A stretch of 42,030 nucleotides of DNA. It comes from Flavobacterium sp. UBA7665 (lineage in GTDB: Bacteria; Bacteroidota; Bacteroidia; Flavobacteriales; Flavobacteriaceae). How positions within the stretch are numbered: position 1 is the stretch's first letter; each line of letters opens with the position of its first letter. The notes under the pieces are model-generated. The model made no database searches. It saw only the letters and a list, made by a program, of their open reading frames with translations, and was not told the DNA's origin. The stretch is from assembly GCA_002483285.1 (NCBI GenBank), contig DLHP01000018.1, forward strand, positions 1 through 42,030, written 5' to 3'. A program made the translations under genes and the position numbers. Positions 17,167 through 25,087 of this stretch are shown here, one piece after another.

Positions 17167-18006
17167 ATGAAGAAAATACTATTACTCTTATTATTGACAC
17201 CTGTTTTGACTTTTGCCCAAGAGGATTTGCTCAGTGGCCTTGACAGTGTTCCCAAGAATGAAATCACCGATTCGGCGTTCAAGGCGCTTAAGATTGTCAA
17301 TCTCGAATCTACCAAACTGGCAGCAAAGAAAGAACTGTATTTTATTGTTGCGCACCGTTTCGGGTCGGTTGAAGGCGGATTTGAAAGCTTTTTCGGGCTC
17401 GACAACGCGGTAACTCAAATCAAGTTTGAATACGGACTCACCCAATGGTTGACGGTTGCCGCCGGAAGGAGCGAGCAAGCCTACGATGTTTCGGCTAAAT
17501 ACCGCCTGTGGCCGCAGATGAAAAATGGTTTTCCAGTTTCTATCGTGGTTTTCAATAGTGTGGCATTCAATAACCTTTTAAAGGAAAACAACCTGCCGAA
17601 ACTTGAGTTTGCTGACCGCATGAGCTATGTGTCGCAACTATTGATCTCGAGGAAGTTTTCGGATCGATTTTCACTCGAGCTCGCACCGTCTTTTTTACAC
17701 GAAAACTTTGTCTCCGATGATAACCAAGCCAACTCGCAATTTGTAATGGGTGTGGGCGGACGTCTTAAGGTCTCCAAACGCGTCTCGATTAATGTAGATT
17801 ATGCTGCGCACGCTAACCGCGCCTCTAGCTCGCCATACAAAAATCCGTTATCTTTGGGTGTGGATATTGATACAGGCGGACACGTGTTCCAGATGCACTT
17901 TACCAATTCGCAAGGCATGCACGAGGCCGGATTCTTAGGGAATACAACTGGTGATTGGGGCGAGGGCGATATTTATTTTGGTTTCAATTTGTCGCGTGTG
18001 TTTTAA
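17167..18006 (+). CDS. DUF5777 outer-membrane beta-barrel protein
   Basis: This 279-residue protein has a signal peptide (MKKILLLLLLTPVLTFAQ) and alternating beta-strand segments ending in an aromatic C-terminus (FNLSRVF), as expected for an outer-membrane barrel. The sequence YFIVAHRFGSVEGGFESFFGLDNA is the recognisable start of the DUF5777 family. It lies 66 bp behind the OB-fold gene on the same strand. The gap holds the palindrome ATTCTTAAGAAT (17109-17120) but no terminator, so cotranscription is likely. A transport or structural role in the envelope is inferred from fold only. Confidence 0.82.
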   Translation: MKKILLLLLLTPVLTFAQEDLLSGLDSVPKNEITDSAFKALKIVNLESTKLAAKKELYFIVAHRFGSVEGGFESFFGLDNAVTQIKFEYGLTQWLTVAAGRSEQAYDVSAKYRLWPQMKNGFPVSIVVFNSVAFNNLLKENNLPKLEFADRMSYVSQLLISRKFSDRFSLELAPSFLHENFVSDDNQANSQFVMGVGGRLKVSKRVSINVDYAAHANRASSSPYKNPLSLGVDIDTGGHVFQMHFTNSQGMHEAGFLGNTTGDWGEGDIYFGFNLSRVF

Positions 18007-18027
18007 ACTGCAATTCTCATATAAACG

Positions 18028-18060
18028 AAAGACCTGCTTTTTACGGCAGGTCTTTTTTTA
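18028..18060. terminator. Bidirectional intrinsic terminator
   Basis: The stem AAAGACCTGC/GCAGGTCTTT (18028-18037, 18046-18055) is followed by a T tract. It lies between convergent genes ending at 18006 and 18063. Confidence 0.85.
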
Positions 18061-18062
18061 TG

Positions 18063-18524
18063 CTATGGGTTCATTTTGGCCAATTCGGTTTCGAGTCGAT
18101 CAAAGTTTTCTTCGTTTTTATCAACCACGAAACCTTTTAGTTTGTTGCAGGCTTCGGGTGAGTCGAATACCATCCTGAATACAATTCTTGTCTGGTGGCT
18201 TGCGAGCGGTTCAAAACTCGCTGCAACCTTGAATAAGGGTTGGCTGTGCCGTTTCCAGGCAATGAGGTTCGGCGCGTCGATTTTGACAAATTCGCAATGA
18301 TTTTCAAAATTTCCTTTTTCGGGCGCATGCATGGTAAAACGCCAATGGCCGCCTTCGCGCAAGTCAAATTCGTGGAAGGTGTTGGTAAATCCTTTTGGTC
18401 CCCACCAGTTTTTTAAATGACTGGGATCGGTCCAGGCTCGATACACTAGTGCTTGCGGGAAATCGACAATCCTGGAGCTATTGATTTCGCATTCGGGAGT
18501 GGTTTGGAAAAACGTGTGTTTCAT
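18063..18524 (-). CDS. SRPBCC (AHSA1-like) domain protein
   Basis: The protein is 153 residues from the ATG at 18524. The open frame extends to 18563, but that part lies in the terminator hairpin of the upstream gene. It has the AHSA1/START pattern: SSRIVDFPQALVYRAWTDPSHLKNWWGPKGFT at the N-terminus, FREGGHW-type central strands (DLREGGHWRFTMHAP) and a long C-terminal helix (ENFDRLETELAKMN). Such proteins have a hydrophobic cavity for small ligands and are cytoplasmic. No partner is suggested by the neighbours. Confidence 0.88.
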   Translation of the reverse strand: MKHTFFQTTPECEINSSRIVDFPQALVYRAWTDPSHLKNWWGPKGFTNTFHEFDLREGGHWRFTMHAPEKGNFENHCEFVKIDAPNLIAWKRHSQPLFKVAASFEPLASHQTRIVFRMVFDSPEACNKLKGFVVDKNEENFDRLETELAKMNP

Positions 18525-18543
18525 TAGAGTTAAATTAGCTGTT

Positions 18544-18576
18544 AAAAAAAATGTCCCGCGCAAAGGCAGGACATTT
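18544..18576 (-). terminator. Intrinsic terminator after VCBS gene
   Basis: On the minus strand AAATGTCCTGC (18576-18566) pairs with GCGGGACATTT (with one mismatch) and is followed by eight T residues. It ends the cytochrome/VCBS unit. Confidence 0.85.
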
Positions 18577-18598
18577 TTGTCAGGTCATCTATAAAAAC

Positions 18599-20650
18599 TT
18601 AATTCTTGATGAATTTTTGAGCGTAATCTTTACCGTTTTCGTCTCTAAGCAAAACGATATAGGTACCCGCCTCAAGCTGATCTACCGCTACTTTTTGGTT
18701 GGTCAAGGCTGCTTTAGAGATCAACCTTCCTTGCAAGTCAAAGATTTGTGCTGAAGTCAAAGTGTGCGTGGCAGTGTTCCATTTCACTTTGATGGTGCTT
18801 TGCGCGGGATTTGGATACAAGGTGAATTCAGCGTTGGTATAACTATCTACAGCAAGTGTTACACCTTCTACTACTACAAGCGACTGGTTGATCGCTGGAT
18901 TGTTGATTGTGTCTACCGTTCCTGAAGGCCATTTGATGATTATTTTTTCAATCTCAGTGGCGGTTCCGATACCAAAGTGAGTATTCAATGAGCTCATGTA
19001 AGTGAAACCTTCACCGCTGCGTACGTCACGGATTTGTTTGCCCCATGATCCGTAGATCTCAATTCGGGCGCCAATTCCATTGCTGTTGCTTTGGATTCCG
19101 GTCAAAGCTACCTTCACCCAGTTGTTGCCATTTGGCACTGCATAACGGACGTTTGTTCCGTTAAGGATGTCAAGGTAACCATCGTTGTTCAAATCTCCGA
19201 TTGCACCAATGCTAACGCCGGTGTAAGCTACAGACGCAAAAGTACCGCCGCCTTGATTGAACATGATTTTGTTGCCACCGCCCATTACGTCGACGCGACC
19301 ATCGTTGTCAAAATCGTAAGCGATATAATCCCTGTTGGTTGAAGTGTCGGTATCCCAGCCAGAACCAGAGGTAATGTCGGTAAAGGCTTCCTCAACATTG
19401 TTAGAGGTGTCAAGATTGTTTCTGAAAAACTTGGTTCTTACGCCTCCGTTAGACCCGATGATGATATCCATATCGCCGTCATTGTCGAAATCTGCTACTG
19501 CGGAAGACCATGAAGATATTGGTGTCACATTGATTCCTGCCTGAGCCGAAACATCTGTAAAAACGCCGCCTCCATCATTTCTATGGATTTCACATGGTGG
19601 GCCTGAACACTTAGAAACAAACACGTCAGAATCCCCATCGTTGTCGTAATCCATGAAAATGGTAGCATAGTTACCACCGATTGTTCCAAAGTTCATAGCA
19701 CCTGGAGTAACCGAAGACTGGTAAAAGGTAAAATTGTTGTTACCGTCGTTAAGATAGTAGCAGTTTGGCGCAATATCATGACAAGAGAATCCGTCGAGGT
19801 GCCCATCGTTATTCAGGTCAGAAAAATTGGTGCGTTGGCAGAAGATGTCATCTCCTGGTGTACTATTGGTGTAAGCAGTACCGGTGCTGTTGGATTTCCA
19901 GAACGAAAGCCCGTTACCGGCCCCCAGAAGCAAATCGTTGAAGCCGTCTTTATTCATATCACCCGCAGCAAGACTCCAACTCGGCATTTTGCTGGCTCCG
20001 GTGATTGGATAGTCGGTGGCTACAAATCCTCCACCATTTTGTTGCACGTTGATCCTCAAATTTCCTTGACTCACACCGGCGATGTCATCAATGTGGTCGC
20101 CATTCATATCGACCACACACATATTATATTGGCTTACAATGCTGGGAATGCTTTGAGAAACGTAGCTGATTGGTGTTACCGGCGGCACGATTACTGGGTT
20201 TTCAATCACTTGGAAAGTAAATCCGTTGGACGTCCAACGGTTGTCAAAAGCGATGTAATAAGTGGTGTTTGCCGTTACATTGAATGAACTTACCGATGAG
20301 TAGTTCGATCCAGAATCATCATCCCCTGCATAACAGACTAAGCTTCCGCAAGTTCCTGTGTAAACGTGGAACCGCGTATCGACTTTCGGGGTGTTTTGTA
20401 CAATGTTTGTACTCACCGTTACGGTGTAATCCTGGGTAGGTGTGTAGGCATACCATTCTCCTGCAGGTGGACGGTTAGATGGGACGGCACCGTTTTCGGT
20501 ACAAATTGGCCCTGGGACCTCCGACCCATCAATGCCTGAAATAACGTACAGACCAGCAGCCGTAATGGGCGATGCGGTTCCGCAAGTATCCTGCGCATTG
20601 GCGAATTGCGCGATGAGGAGCAATCCAAAGATTAAAGTAATTTTTTTCAT
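18599..20650 (-). CDS. T9SS VCBS/FG-GAP and ASPIC-UnbV repeat protein
   Basis: This 683-residue secreted protein has signal peptide MKKITLIFGLLLIAQFANAQ. It starts with a PPC-like beta domain (residues about 20-150). At least six FG-GAP/VCBS blades follow with Asp-rich calcium loops (DMNKDGFNDLL, DLNNDGHLDGF, DYDNDGDSDVF, DFDNDGDMDIII, DFDNDGRVDVM, DLNNDGYLDIL), forming a propeller. An ASPIC/UnbV domain follows near residues 520-590 (GARIEIYGSWGKQIRDVRSG, IIIKWPSGTVD). A T9SS type A domain closes the protein (LYPNPAQSTIKVKW to KFIKN). It lies 31 bp downstream of a diheme cytochrome gene and is probably cotranscribed with it. A surface binding role is inferred. Confidence 0.9.
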   Translation of the reverse strand: MKKITLIFGLLLIAQFANAQDTCGTASPITAAGLYVISGIDGSEVPGPICTENGAVPSNRPPAGEWYAYTPTQDYTVTVSTNIVQNTPKVDTRFHVYTGTCGSLVCYAGDDDSGSNYSSVSSFNVTANTTYYIAFDNRWTSNGFTFQVIENPVIVPPVTPISYVSQSIPSIVSQYNMCVVDMNGDHIDDIAGVSQGNLRINVQQNGGGFVATDYPITGASKMPSWSLAAGDMNKDGFNDLLLGAGNGLSFWKSNSTGTAYTNSTPGDDIFCQRTNFSDLNNDGHLDGFSCHDIAPNCYYLNDGNNNFTFYQSSVTPGAMNFGTIGGNYATIFMDYDNDGDSDVFVSKCSGPPCEIHRNDGGGVFTDVSAQAGINVTPISSWSSAVADFDNDGDMDIIIGSNGGVRTKFFRNNLDTSNNVEEAFTDITSGSGWDTDTSTNRDYIAYDFDNDGRVDVMGGGNKIMFNQGGGTFASVAYTGVSIGAIGDLNNDGYLDILNGTNVRYAVPNGNNWVKVALTGIQSNSNGIGARIEIYGSWGKQIRDVRSGEGFTYMSSLNTHFGIGTATEIEKIIIKWPSGTVDTINNPAINQSLVVVEGVTLAVDSYTNAEFTLYPNPAQSTIKVKWNTATHTLTSAQIFDLQGRLISKAALTNQKVAVDQLEAGTYIVLLRDENGKDYAQKFIKN

Positions 20651-20681
20651 TATTTATAGTTTTAGGTTTGAAAATTATTGG

Positions 20682-21848
20682 TTATTGCGGACAATCGGTC
20701 ATAGCGTTAATCCATTGCTCTATCAAGGCTACGCCTTCGGTATGGATTAAAGTTCTTCCGTGCAGCGGCATCCTGTACGATTCATCGGTGGTGTTCAATC
20801 GATAATACATCATCGAACGATCGATATTTCCTGGTTTTACTATGGTACTCAGCGCCGAAGGAAAATCCTGCATGTCCTGCGTAGGGACGCAAACGCCCAT
20901 ATTGGTCCTGCCCTGTCCGTTGGGCAATCCGCTCTCGCCAAATGCAAAACGCATCGGCCTGTAATCACAATGGCGGTCATTCGTGTGGCAATGCGCACAG
21001 TTAATGTCAACGTACGAACGCGCCCGCAATTCGAGTGGTTTGGTGATGTCGTTGTAATCAATTGTGGTGTTGGCCACCGTCGGAAGGCTGAAATTGTTCT
21101 TGAGGTAGTTCTTATCAATCCATTGTGTCAATTGATTTTTAGGGCCAGTCGTGTAATTGTAATTCCAGTTGAGGTTTTGCGGCTTGATGCCTATCGGAAT
21201 GTGTTTGGTGGTCAGTGTGCCGTTGTCTTCAAGATGCTGGCTTTTGTGGCAGACGATACACTGCACTTCGGTCGGGATTTTGTAGTCTACGGTTTTAATG
21301 ACGTTGTTTTCGTCTTTCCAGGTAATCGGAGTGATGCTTCCGGCCAAATCAAAATAGGCTTCAGTCTGCTCGGCGTTCCATACGTAATCGGCGAAAATCC
21401 ATCCGTCCGACTTTCTGATCATGATGCGTGTTTCTACAATTCTTGTCGCGCCAACAGGCGTTACATTCTGTACATTATCGTAATAAAAAGTTTTAATCAA
21501 TACCGCGCCTACAGGCAATTCGAGGATATTGCCGTCGCCATTGTAGGTGGCTTTTGTACCAACGGGCATCCAGACGAAACGCTTTTTGTGCGCATAATCA
21601 CTAAAAAGGGCACTCGCAGGTTGGTAGGGTAGGACATTCAATGCCGGTTTTTGTTCCTTCATGTCGCCTGCGAAGAATTTGTAGTCTGACAATTTTGGAT
21701 AAGGAACGCTTGTCAGGTCAACAGAAACGGGCGATTTTTTAATATCAGGAATGTAAGCAGCTTCATCATCGTCAGATTTGGAGCAAGCAAAAAACACTGC
21801 TGTCAACAGAATCGGGAAGACGATTAGAATAAGGTATTTTTTTTTCAT
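20682..21848 (-). CDS. SO2930-family diheme c-type cytochrome lipoprotein
   Basis: This 388-residue protein has a lipoprotein signal (LLTAVFFAC, Cys 22) followed by acid residues (SKSDDDEAA), which suits outer-leaflet export in Bacteroidota. Two heme motifs are visible, CIVCH near residue 201 and CAHCH near 282, with methionine-containing segments (YRMPLHGRTLIHTEG) near the end. Domain order and length match SO2930-type diheme cytochromes. It precedes the VCBS/ASPIC gene by 31 bp. Electron transfer at the cell surface is plausible; the substrate is unknown. Confidence 0.88.
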   Translation of the reverse strand: MKKKYLILIVFPILLTAVFFACSKSDDDEAAYIPDIKKSPVSVDLTSVPYPKLSDYKFFAGDMKEQKPALNVLPYQPASALFSDYAHKKRFVWMPVGTKATYNGDGNILELPVGAVLIKTFYYDNVQNVTPVGATRIVETRIMIRKSDGWIFADYVWNAEQTEAYFDLAGSITPITWKDENNVIKTVDYKIPTEVQCIVCHKSQHLEDNGTLTTKHIPIGIKPQNLNWNYNYTTGPKNQLTQWIDKNYLKNNFSLPTVANTTIDYNDITKPLELRARSYVDINCAHCHTNDRHCDYRPMRFAFGESGLPNGQGRTNMGVCVPTQDMQDFPSALSTIVKPGNIDRSMMYYRLNTTDESYRMPLHGRTLIHTEGVALIEQWINAMTDCPQ

Positions 21849-21867
21849 AAAATTTAAATTTCAAGCC

Positions 21868-21875
21868 CAAAAATA
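21868..21875 (-). promoter_or_regulatory. -7 element of diheme cytochrome gene
   Basis: TATTTTTG on the minus strand matches TAnnTTTG, 20 bp from the ATG at 21848. No clear -33 TTG is seen. Confidence 0.4.
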
Positions 21876-22093
21876 TTAAAAAAAACATCAGAAAGAGGCA
21901 GCATAAGTTGTTAAATTTTAGAAATTTAAGCAATTTATAAGCTGATGTTGTAAAGACCTAGCAATGACGAGCCCTGAAGGGCATCAATCAATTTAGCTTG
22001 GCAGTTTTATTTTCATTTTCGGACATCGAATTGCCTCATAAAAATGCCCTTTTTTCGTGTCACTTTGGTAGAACAACTGAACTTAGAAAAACC

Positions 22094-23464
22094 CTACCCT
22101 TGTATTTCATTATCTTCAAACTCTGCACGTCTGAGTACGTTTTCGGGTAATGATTTTTTGGCTTTTGCCCCCATTTTTTTAAGTTTCTCTACGCTGGTAA
22201 TCAGGTTGCCTTTTCCATCGGCGAGTTTGTTCATCGCATCGGAGTATCCCACTTTTGCATCATCGATTTTCTTGCCCACCGAAATCAAATCCGCGAGCAA
22301 TCCGTGGAATTTATCATACAAAGCGCCCGCCTGTCTCGCGATTTCAAAAGCATTTTCCTGCTGTTTCTGGTTGGCCCACATGCTGTCAATGGTGCGCAAA
22401 GTGGCCAATAAGGTAGAAGGCGTGACGATAACGATATTGCGCTCAAAAGCCTTATTGTACAAGGCCGTATCTTCATTGAGGGCAATCGCGAACGCCGGTT
22501 CGATGGGGATAAAAAGCAGAACGAAATCGGGACTTTCAATCTGGTACAAATCGTGGTAGTTTTTTTCTCCCAACTGATCCACATGGCGTCTGATCGAATT
22601 GACATGCTCTTTGAGGTAGGTGTTTTTTAGCGCTTCGTCTTCCTCGTTGATGTATTTTTCATATCCGGTCAACGACACTTTAGAATCGACCACCATTTTT
22701 TTGCCGTCGGGCAAGTTGATGACAACGTCAGGAAACACGCGTTGTCCGTCTTCGTTGGTATGCGATTGCTGAACGTAATATTCGCGGTCTTTTTCAAGAC
22801 CCGATTTTTCGAGTACGCGCTCCAATACCAATTCGCCCCAATTGCCCTGCATTTTTGAATCGCCTTTCAAGGCCTTGGTGAGGTTGAGGGTTTCTTTGCT
22901 CATTTGCTCGTTCATCTCCTTAAGGCCAACGATTTGCTGGCGTAAAGCAGCGTGGTAGTCTATACTTTCCTTGTGGGTATCTTCTACCTTTTTTTCAAAC
23001 AACTGTATTTTGTCCTGCAAAGGCGATAGGATATTTTGCAGGTTCTCTTTGTTTTGTTGGGTGAATTTACTGGTCTTTTCCTCGAGTATTTTGTTGGCGA
23101 GGTTTTCAAATTCCTTGGTGAATTTTTCTTGCAGTTTTTCTACTTCCTGCTTCTGTTCGAGGTTGCGTTCGCGCAGGTTTTCAAAATCCACTTCGCTTTT
23201 GGTGAGCTGGATGGCAAGGCTGTCTTTTTCGGTTCGGATATTTTCCTTTTCTACAGTAGCAGCCTGGAGCTGTTTTTCAAACGACTGGCGGTCATTGGAC
23301 ATTTGCTGCCTTAAGCTGTCCAATTGTGATTGGAGTGCAATGCTGCGTTCTTCGAGTACATTTTTCTCTGATTGTGATTTGGCCGAAAACAGCAGTTTTC
23401 CGATAAAAATCCCAATGGACAAGGCGGCGATAAAAGTAAAGAGGGTAAGAATGGTGGCGTTCAT
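22094..23464 (-). CDS. rmuC: DNA recombination protein RmuC
   Basis: This 456-residue protein has one N-terminal membrane helix (ILTLFTFIAALSIGIFIGKLLF), a long coiled coil (residues about 30-190, rich in Gln, Glu and Lys) and a C-terminal nuclease-like RmuC domain. The signature segments are MQGNWGELVLERVLEKSGLEKDREY, VVDSKVSLTGYEKYI and the SPDFVLLFIPIEPAFAIAL block. E. coli RmuC limits inversions at short inverted repeats. It is transcribed alone. Confidence 0.95.
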   Translation of the reverse strand: MNATILTLFTFIAALSIGIFIGKLLFSAKSQSEKNVLEERSIALQSQLDSLRQQMSNDRQSFEKQLQAATVEKENIRTEKDSLAIQLTKSEVDFENLRERNLEQKQEVEKLQEKFTKEFENLANKILEEKTSKFTQQNKENLQNILSPLQDKIQLFEKKVEDTHKESIDYHAALRQQIVGLKEMNEQMSKETLNLTKALKGDSKMQGNWGELVLERVLEKSGLEKDREYYVQQSHTNEDGQRVFPDVVINLPDGKKMVVDSKVSLTGYEKYINEEDEALKNTYLKEHVNSIRRHVDQLGEKNYHDLYQIESPDFVLLFIPIEPAFAIALNEDTALYNKAFERNIVIVTPSTLLATLRTIDSMWANQKQQENAFEIARQAGALYDKFHGLLADLISVGKKIDDAKVGYSDAMNKLADGKGNLITSVEKLKKMGAKAKKSLPENVLRRAEFEDNEIQG

Positions 23465-23504
23465 TTGGTGTTTTTTGAAAGGAGTAAATATAAGTTATTT
23501 CCAT

Positions 23505-23531
23505 AAAAAAACGGCTTATAAAATAAGCCGT
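23505..23531 (-). terminator. Intrinsic terminator after small membrane gene
   Basis: The perfect 9-bp stem ACGGCTTAT/ATAAGCCGT (23511-23531, AAA loop) is followed on the minus strand by six T residues. Confidence 0.85.
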
Positions 23532-23564
23532 CTTTCCAGGTGTGAACCATTTATATATAGAGAG

Positions 23565-23837
23565 TTAGTTCAAAATGTGAAATTTTTGGTCGAATTCCTT
23601 GTTCCTGATTCTCCTTTCAGAATAACTATTGTAAATGAGACTTTTGAAATGGCGTTTCCTACGGCTTAGCGCGGGCACATTGTAGATAACGCCGATGATT
23701 GAAATGAACATAAGGATTAACCAGGTAAGCATGTAGACGATATAATTCAAATCATCAGAATATCTTAAATTACTTCCGAAATAATAAGCTGAAAAAGCAA
23801 ATGCTATAATCGAGGCGGTGAGGGCTAAACTTTTCAT
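23565..23837 (-). CDS. Small two-helix membrane protein
   Basis: This 90-residue protein has two predicted membrane helices (about residues 4-22 and 33-54) and a basic C-terminal tail (RRKRHFKSL to RIRNKEF), so both ends are probably cytoplasmic. No family is recognised. A strong terminator 30 bp downstream supports it as a real gene. It has no linked neighbour on its strand. Confidence 0.65.
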   Translation of the reverse strand: MKSLALTASIIAFAFSAYYFGSNLRYSDDLNYIVYMLTWLILMFISIIGVIYNVPALSRRKRHFKSLIYNSYSERRIRNKEFDQKFHILN

Positions 23838-23980
23838 GACGTTGGATGTTAAATTCTTATTCCTTTTTTCTTTTTACTAAATTACTAGGTAAGCCTTTCT
23901 CGTTTTTTATACAATTCGGATAAAGTCTTATACAATTCCTATTCACTTTTTTTTAACAGTTTCATTTGGGGCGAATCGAT

Positions 23981-23988
23981 TATATTTG
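23981..23988 (+). promoter_or_regulatory. -7 element upstream of DUF4476 gene
   Basis: TATATTTG matches TAnnTTTG. The implied leader is about 125 nt, unusually long for this window, and contains a 25-codon open frame (24023-24100). The TTTG at 23965-23968 is too close (12 bp) to be a good -33 box. Confidence 0.45.
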
Positions 23989-24022
23989 AGCACTTTAAAA
24001 ACAAAGCAACCAACTGCAAGAC

Positions 24023-24100
24023 ATGCTAAACAATATGAAACTACCGGCGTATTTAAACGAGCCTGCACCGCTGGCATTGTTTTTGTCTGCCGCAAATTAG
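24023..24100 (+). CDS. Possible 25-residue leader peptide
   Basis: An ATG-started open frame in the long leader of the DUF4476 gene would encode a 25-residue peptide starting MLNNMKLPAYLNEP and ending LALFLSAAN, with a TAG stop 19 bp before the main ATG. It has no positive family evidence. It may be a small protein, a regulatory leader or chance. Confidence 0.25.
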   Translation: MLNNMKLPAYLNEPAPLALFLSAAN

Positions 24101-24119
24101 AACCAAAACCAAAAAATTT

Positions 24120-24974
24120 ATGAAACATAGAATTACCCTCGCTTCTTTCTTTTTTTTCTGTTCTTTTCTTTCTTTCGCGCAGTTTAGTCCCGTGGGACAC
24201 TTAAACATTTTCTCAGAAAACGGAAATAAATTTTTTCTTGTCCTTAACGGAGAACAACAAAACGATGTGGCCCAAACCAACATCCGGATTGAAGATTTGA
24301 ACCAACCTTATTACAATGCCCAAATTGTATTTGCAGACAAATCCCTGCAGCAGGTTTCAAAAAACAACCTTACCCTTACCGATGCCGATGGCATTTTCCA
24401 GGACGTGACCTACAAGATCAAACGCGACAAGAACAAAAAAGGCAAGATGAAGATGAACTTCTTCTCCATGATTCCGGTACGTCCCGATTATATCGCGCCC
24501 AAAAATGTTTATGTGATGCACTACGGACAACCGCAGCTTAATTCGGGTGTTAACGTTGGGATCAATATGAATGTGAACATCAATGAAGGCAACGCTCACG
24601 CCGGTCATGATCACCACGACGGCCACAATCACGACGGGCACAACCATAATCACGGATCAAGTCCGAGAGGTTGCAAGAACAGTTATGCCATGTCGCCTTC
24701 CAACTTTAACACCGCACTCGCCACAATCAAAAAACAGAGTTTTGAAGAGTCTAAACTAAAGACGGCGCAACAGGTGGTTTCTGCCAATTGCCTCAATACC
24801 AACCAAATCATGCAAATGGCCGACCTTTTCAGCTTTGAAGATACCAAGCTCGATTTCGCCAAATTTGCTTTTGATTACTGTGTGGACACCGAAAGTTATT
24901 ACAAGCTCAACGGTATTTTTAGCTTCAGCTCGAATGCCGATGCCCTGTCAGACTACGTCCAGGGTCGCAGGTAA
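24120..24974 (+). CDS. Secreted DUF4476 protein with His-rich linker
   Basis: This 284-residue protein has a signal peptide (ITLASFFFFCSFLSFAQ). An N-terminal beta domain spans about residues 20-150. A linker near residues 160-180 contains nine histidines in 20 residues in H-x-H, H-D-H and G-H-N-H patterns. A helical C-terminal DUF4476 domain (about 190-284; MSPSNFNTALATIKKQSFEESKLKTA start, DLFSFEDTKLDFAKFAF core) follows. The His tract could bind Zn, Ni, Cu or Co, which is inference. The gene is transcribed alone with a terminator directly downstream. Confidence 0.85.
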   Translation: MKHRITLASFFFFCSFLSFAQFSPVGHLNIFSENGNKFFLVLNGEQQNDVAQTNIRIEDLNQPYYNAQIVFADKSLQQVSKNNLTLTDADGIFQDVTYKIKRDKNKKGKMKMNFFSMIPVRPDYIAPKNVYVMHYGQPQLNSGVNVGINMNVNINEGNAHAGHDHHDGHNHDGHNHNHGSSPRGCKNSYAMSPSNFNTALATIKKQSFEESKLKTAQQVVSANCLNTNQIMQMADLFSFEDTKLDFAKFAFDYCVDTESYYKLNGIFSFSSNADALSDYVQGRR

Positions 24975-24978
24975 AATA

Positions 24979-25010
24979 AAAAACACCGCCAAATTGAGCG
25001 GTGTTTTTCT
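24979..25010 (+). terminator. Intrinsic terminator after DUF4476 gene
   Basis: AAAACACCGC and GCGGTGTTTT form the stem around a short loop, followed by a T-rich tract. Confidence 0.85.
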
Positions 25011-25087
25011 TTTTCATGTTTTATAAAGTAGCTTGAAGGATTCGGTTTTAATTTAACATTGATTGTAGTTTTTCAGTAACTTTCGTT

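Noticed and set aside
20760..21632. 290-codon plus-strand frame opposite the diheme cytochrome
   Set aside because: It lies antisense to a gene with clear heme motifs and a lipoprotein signal, and has no recognisable features.
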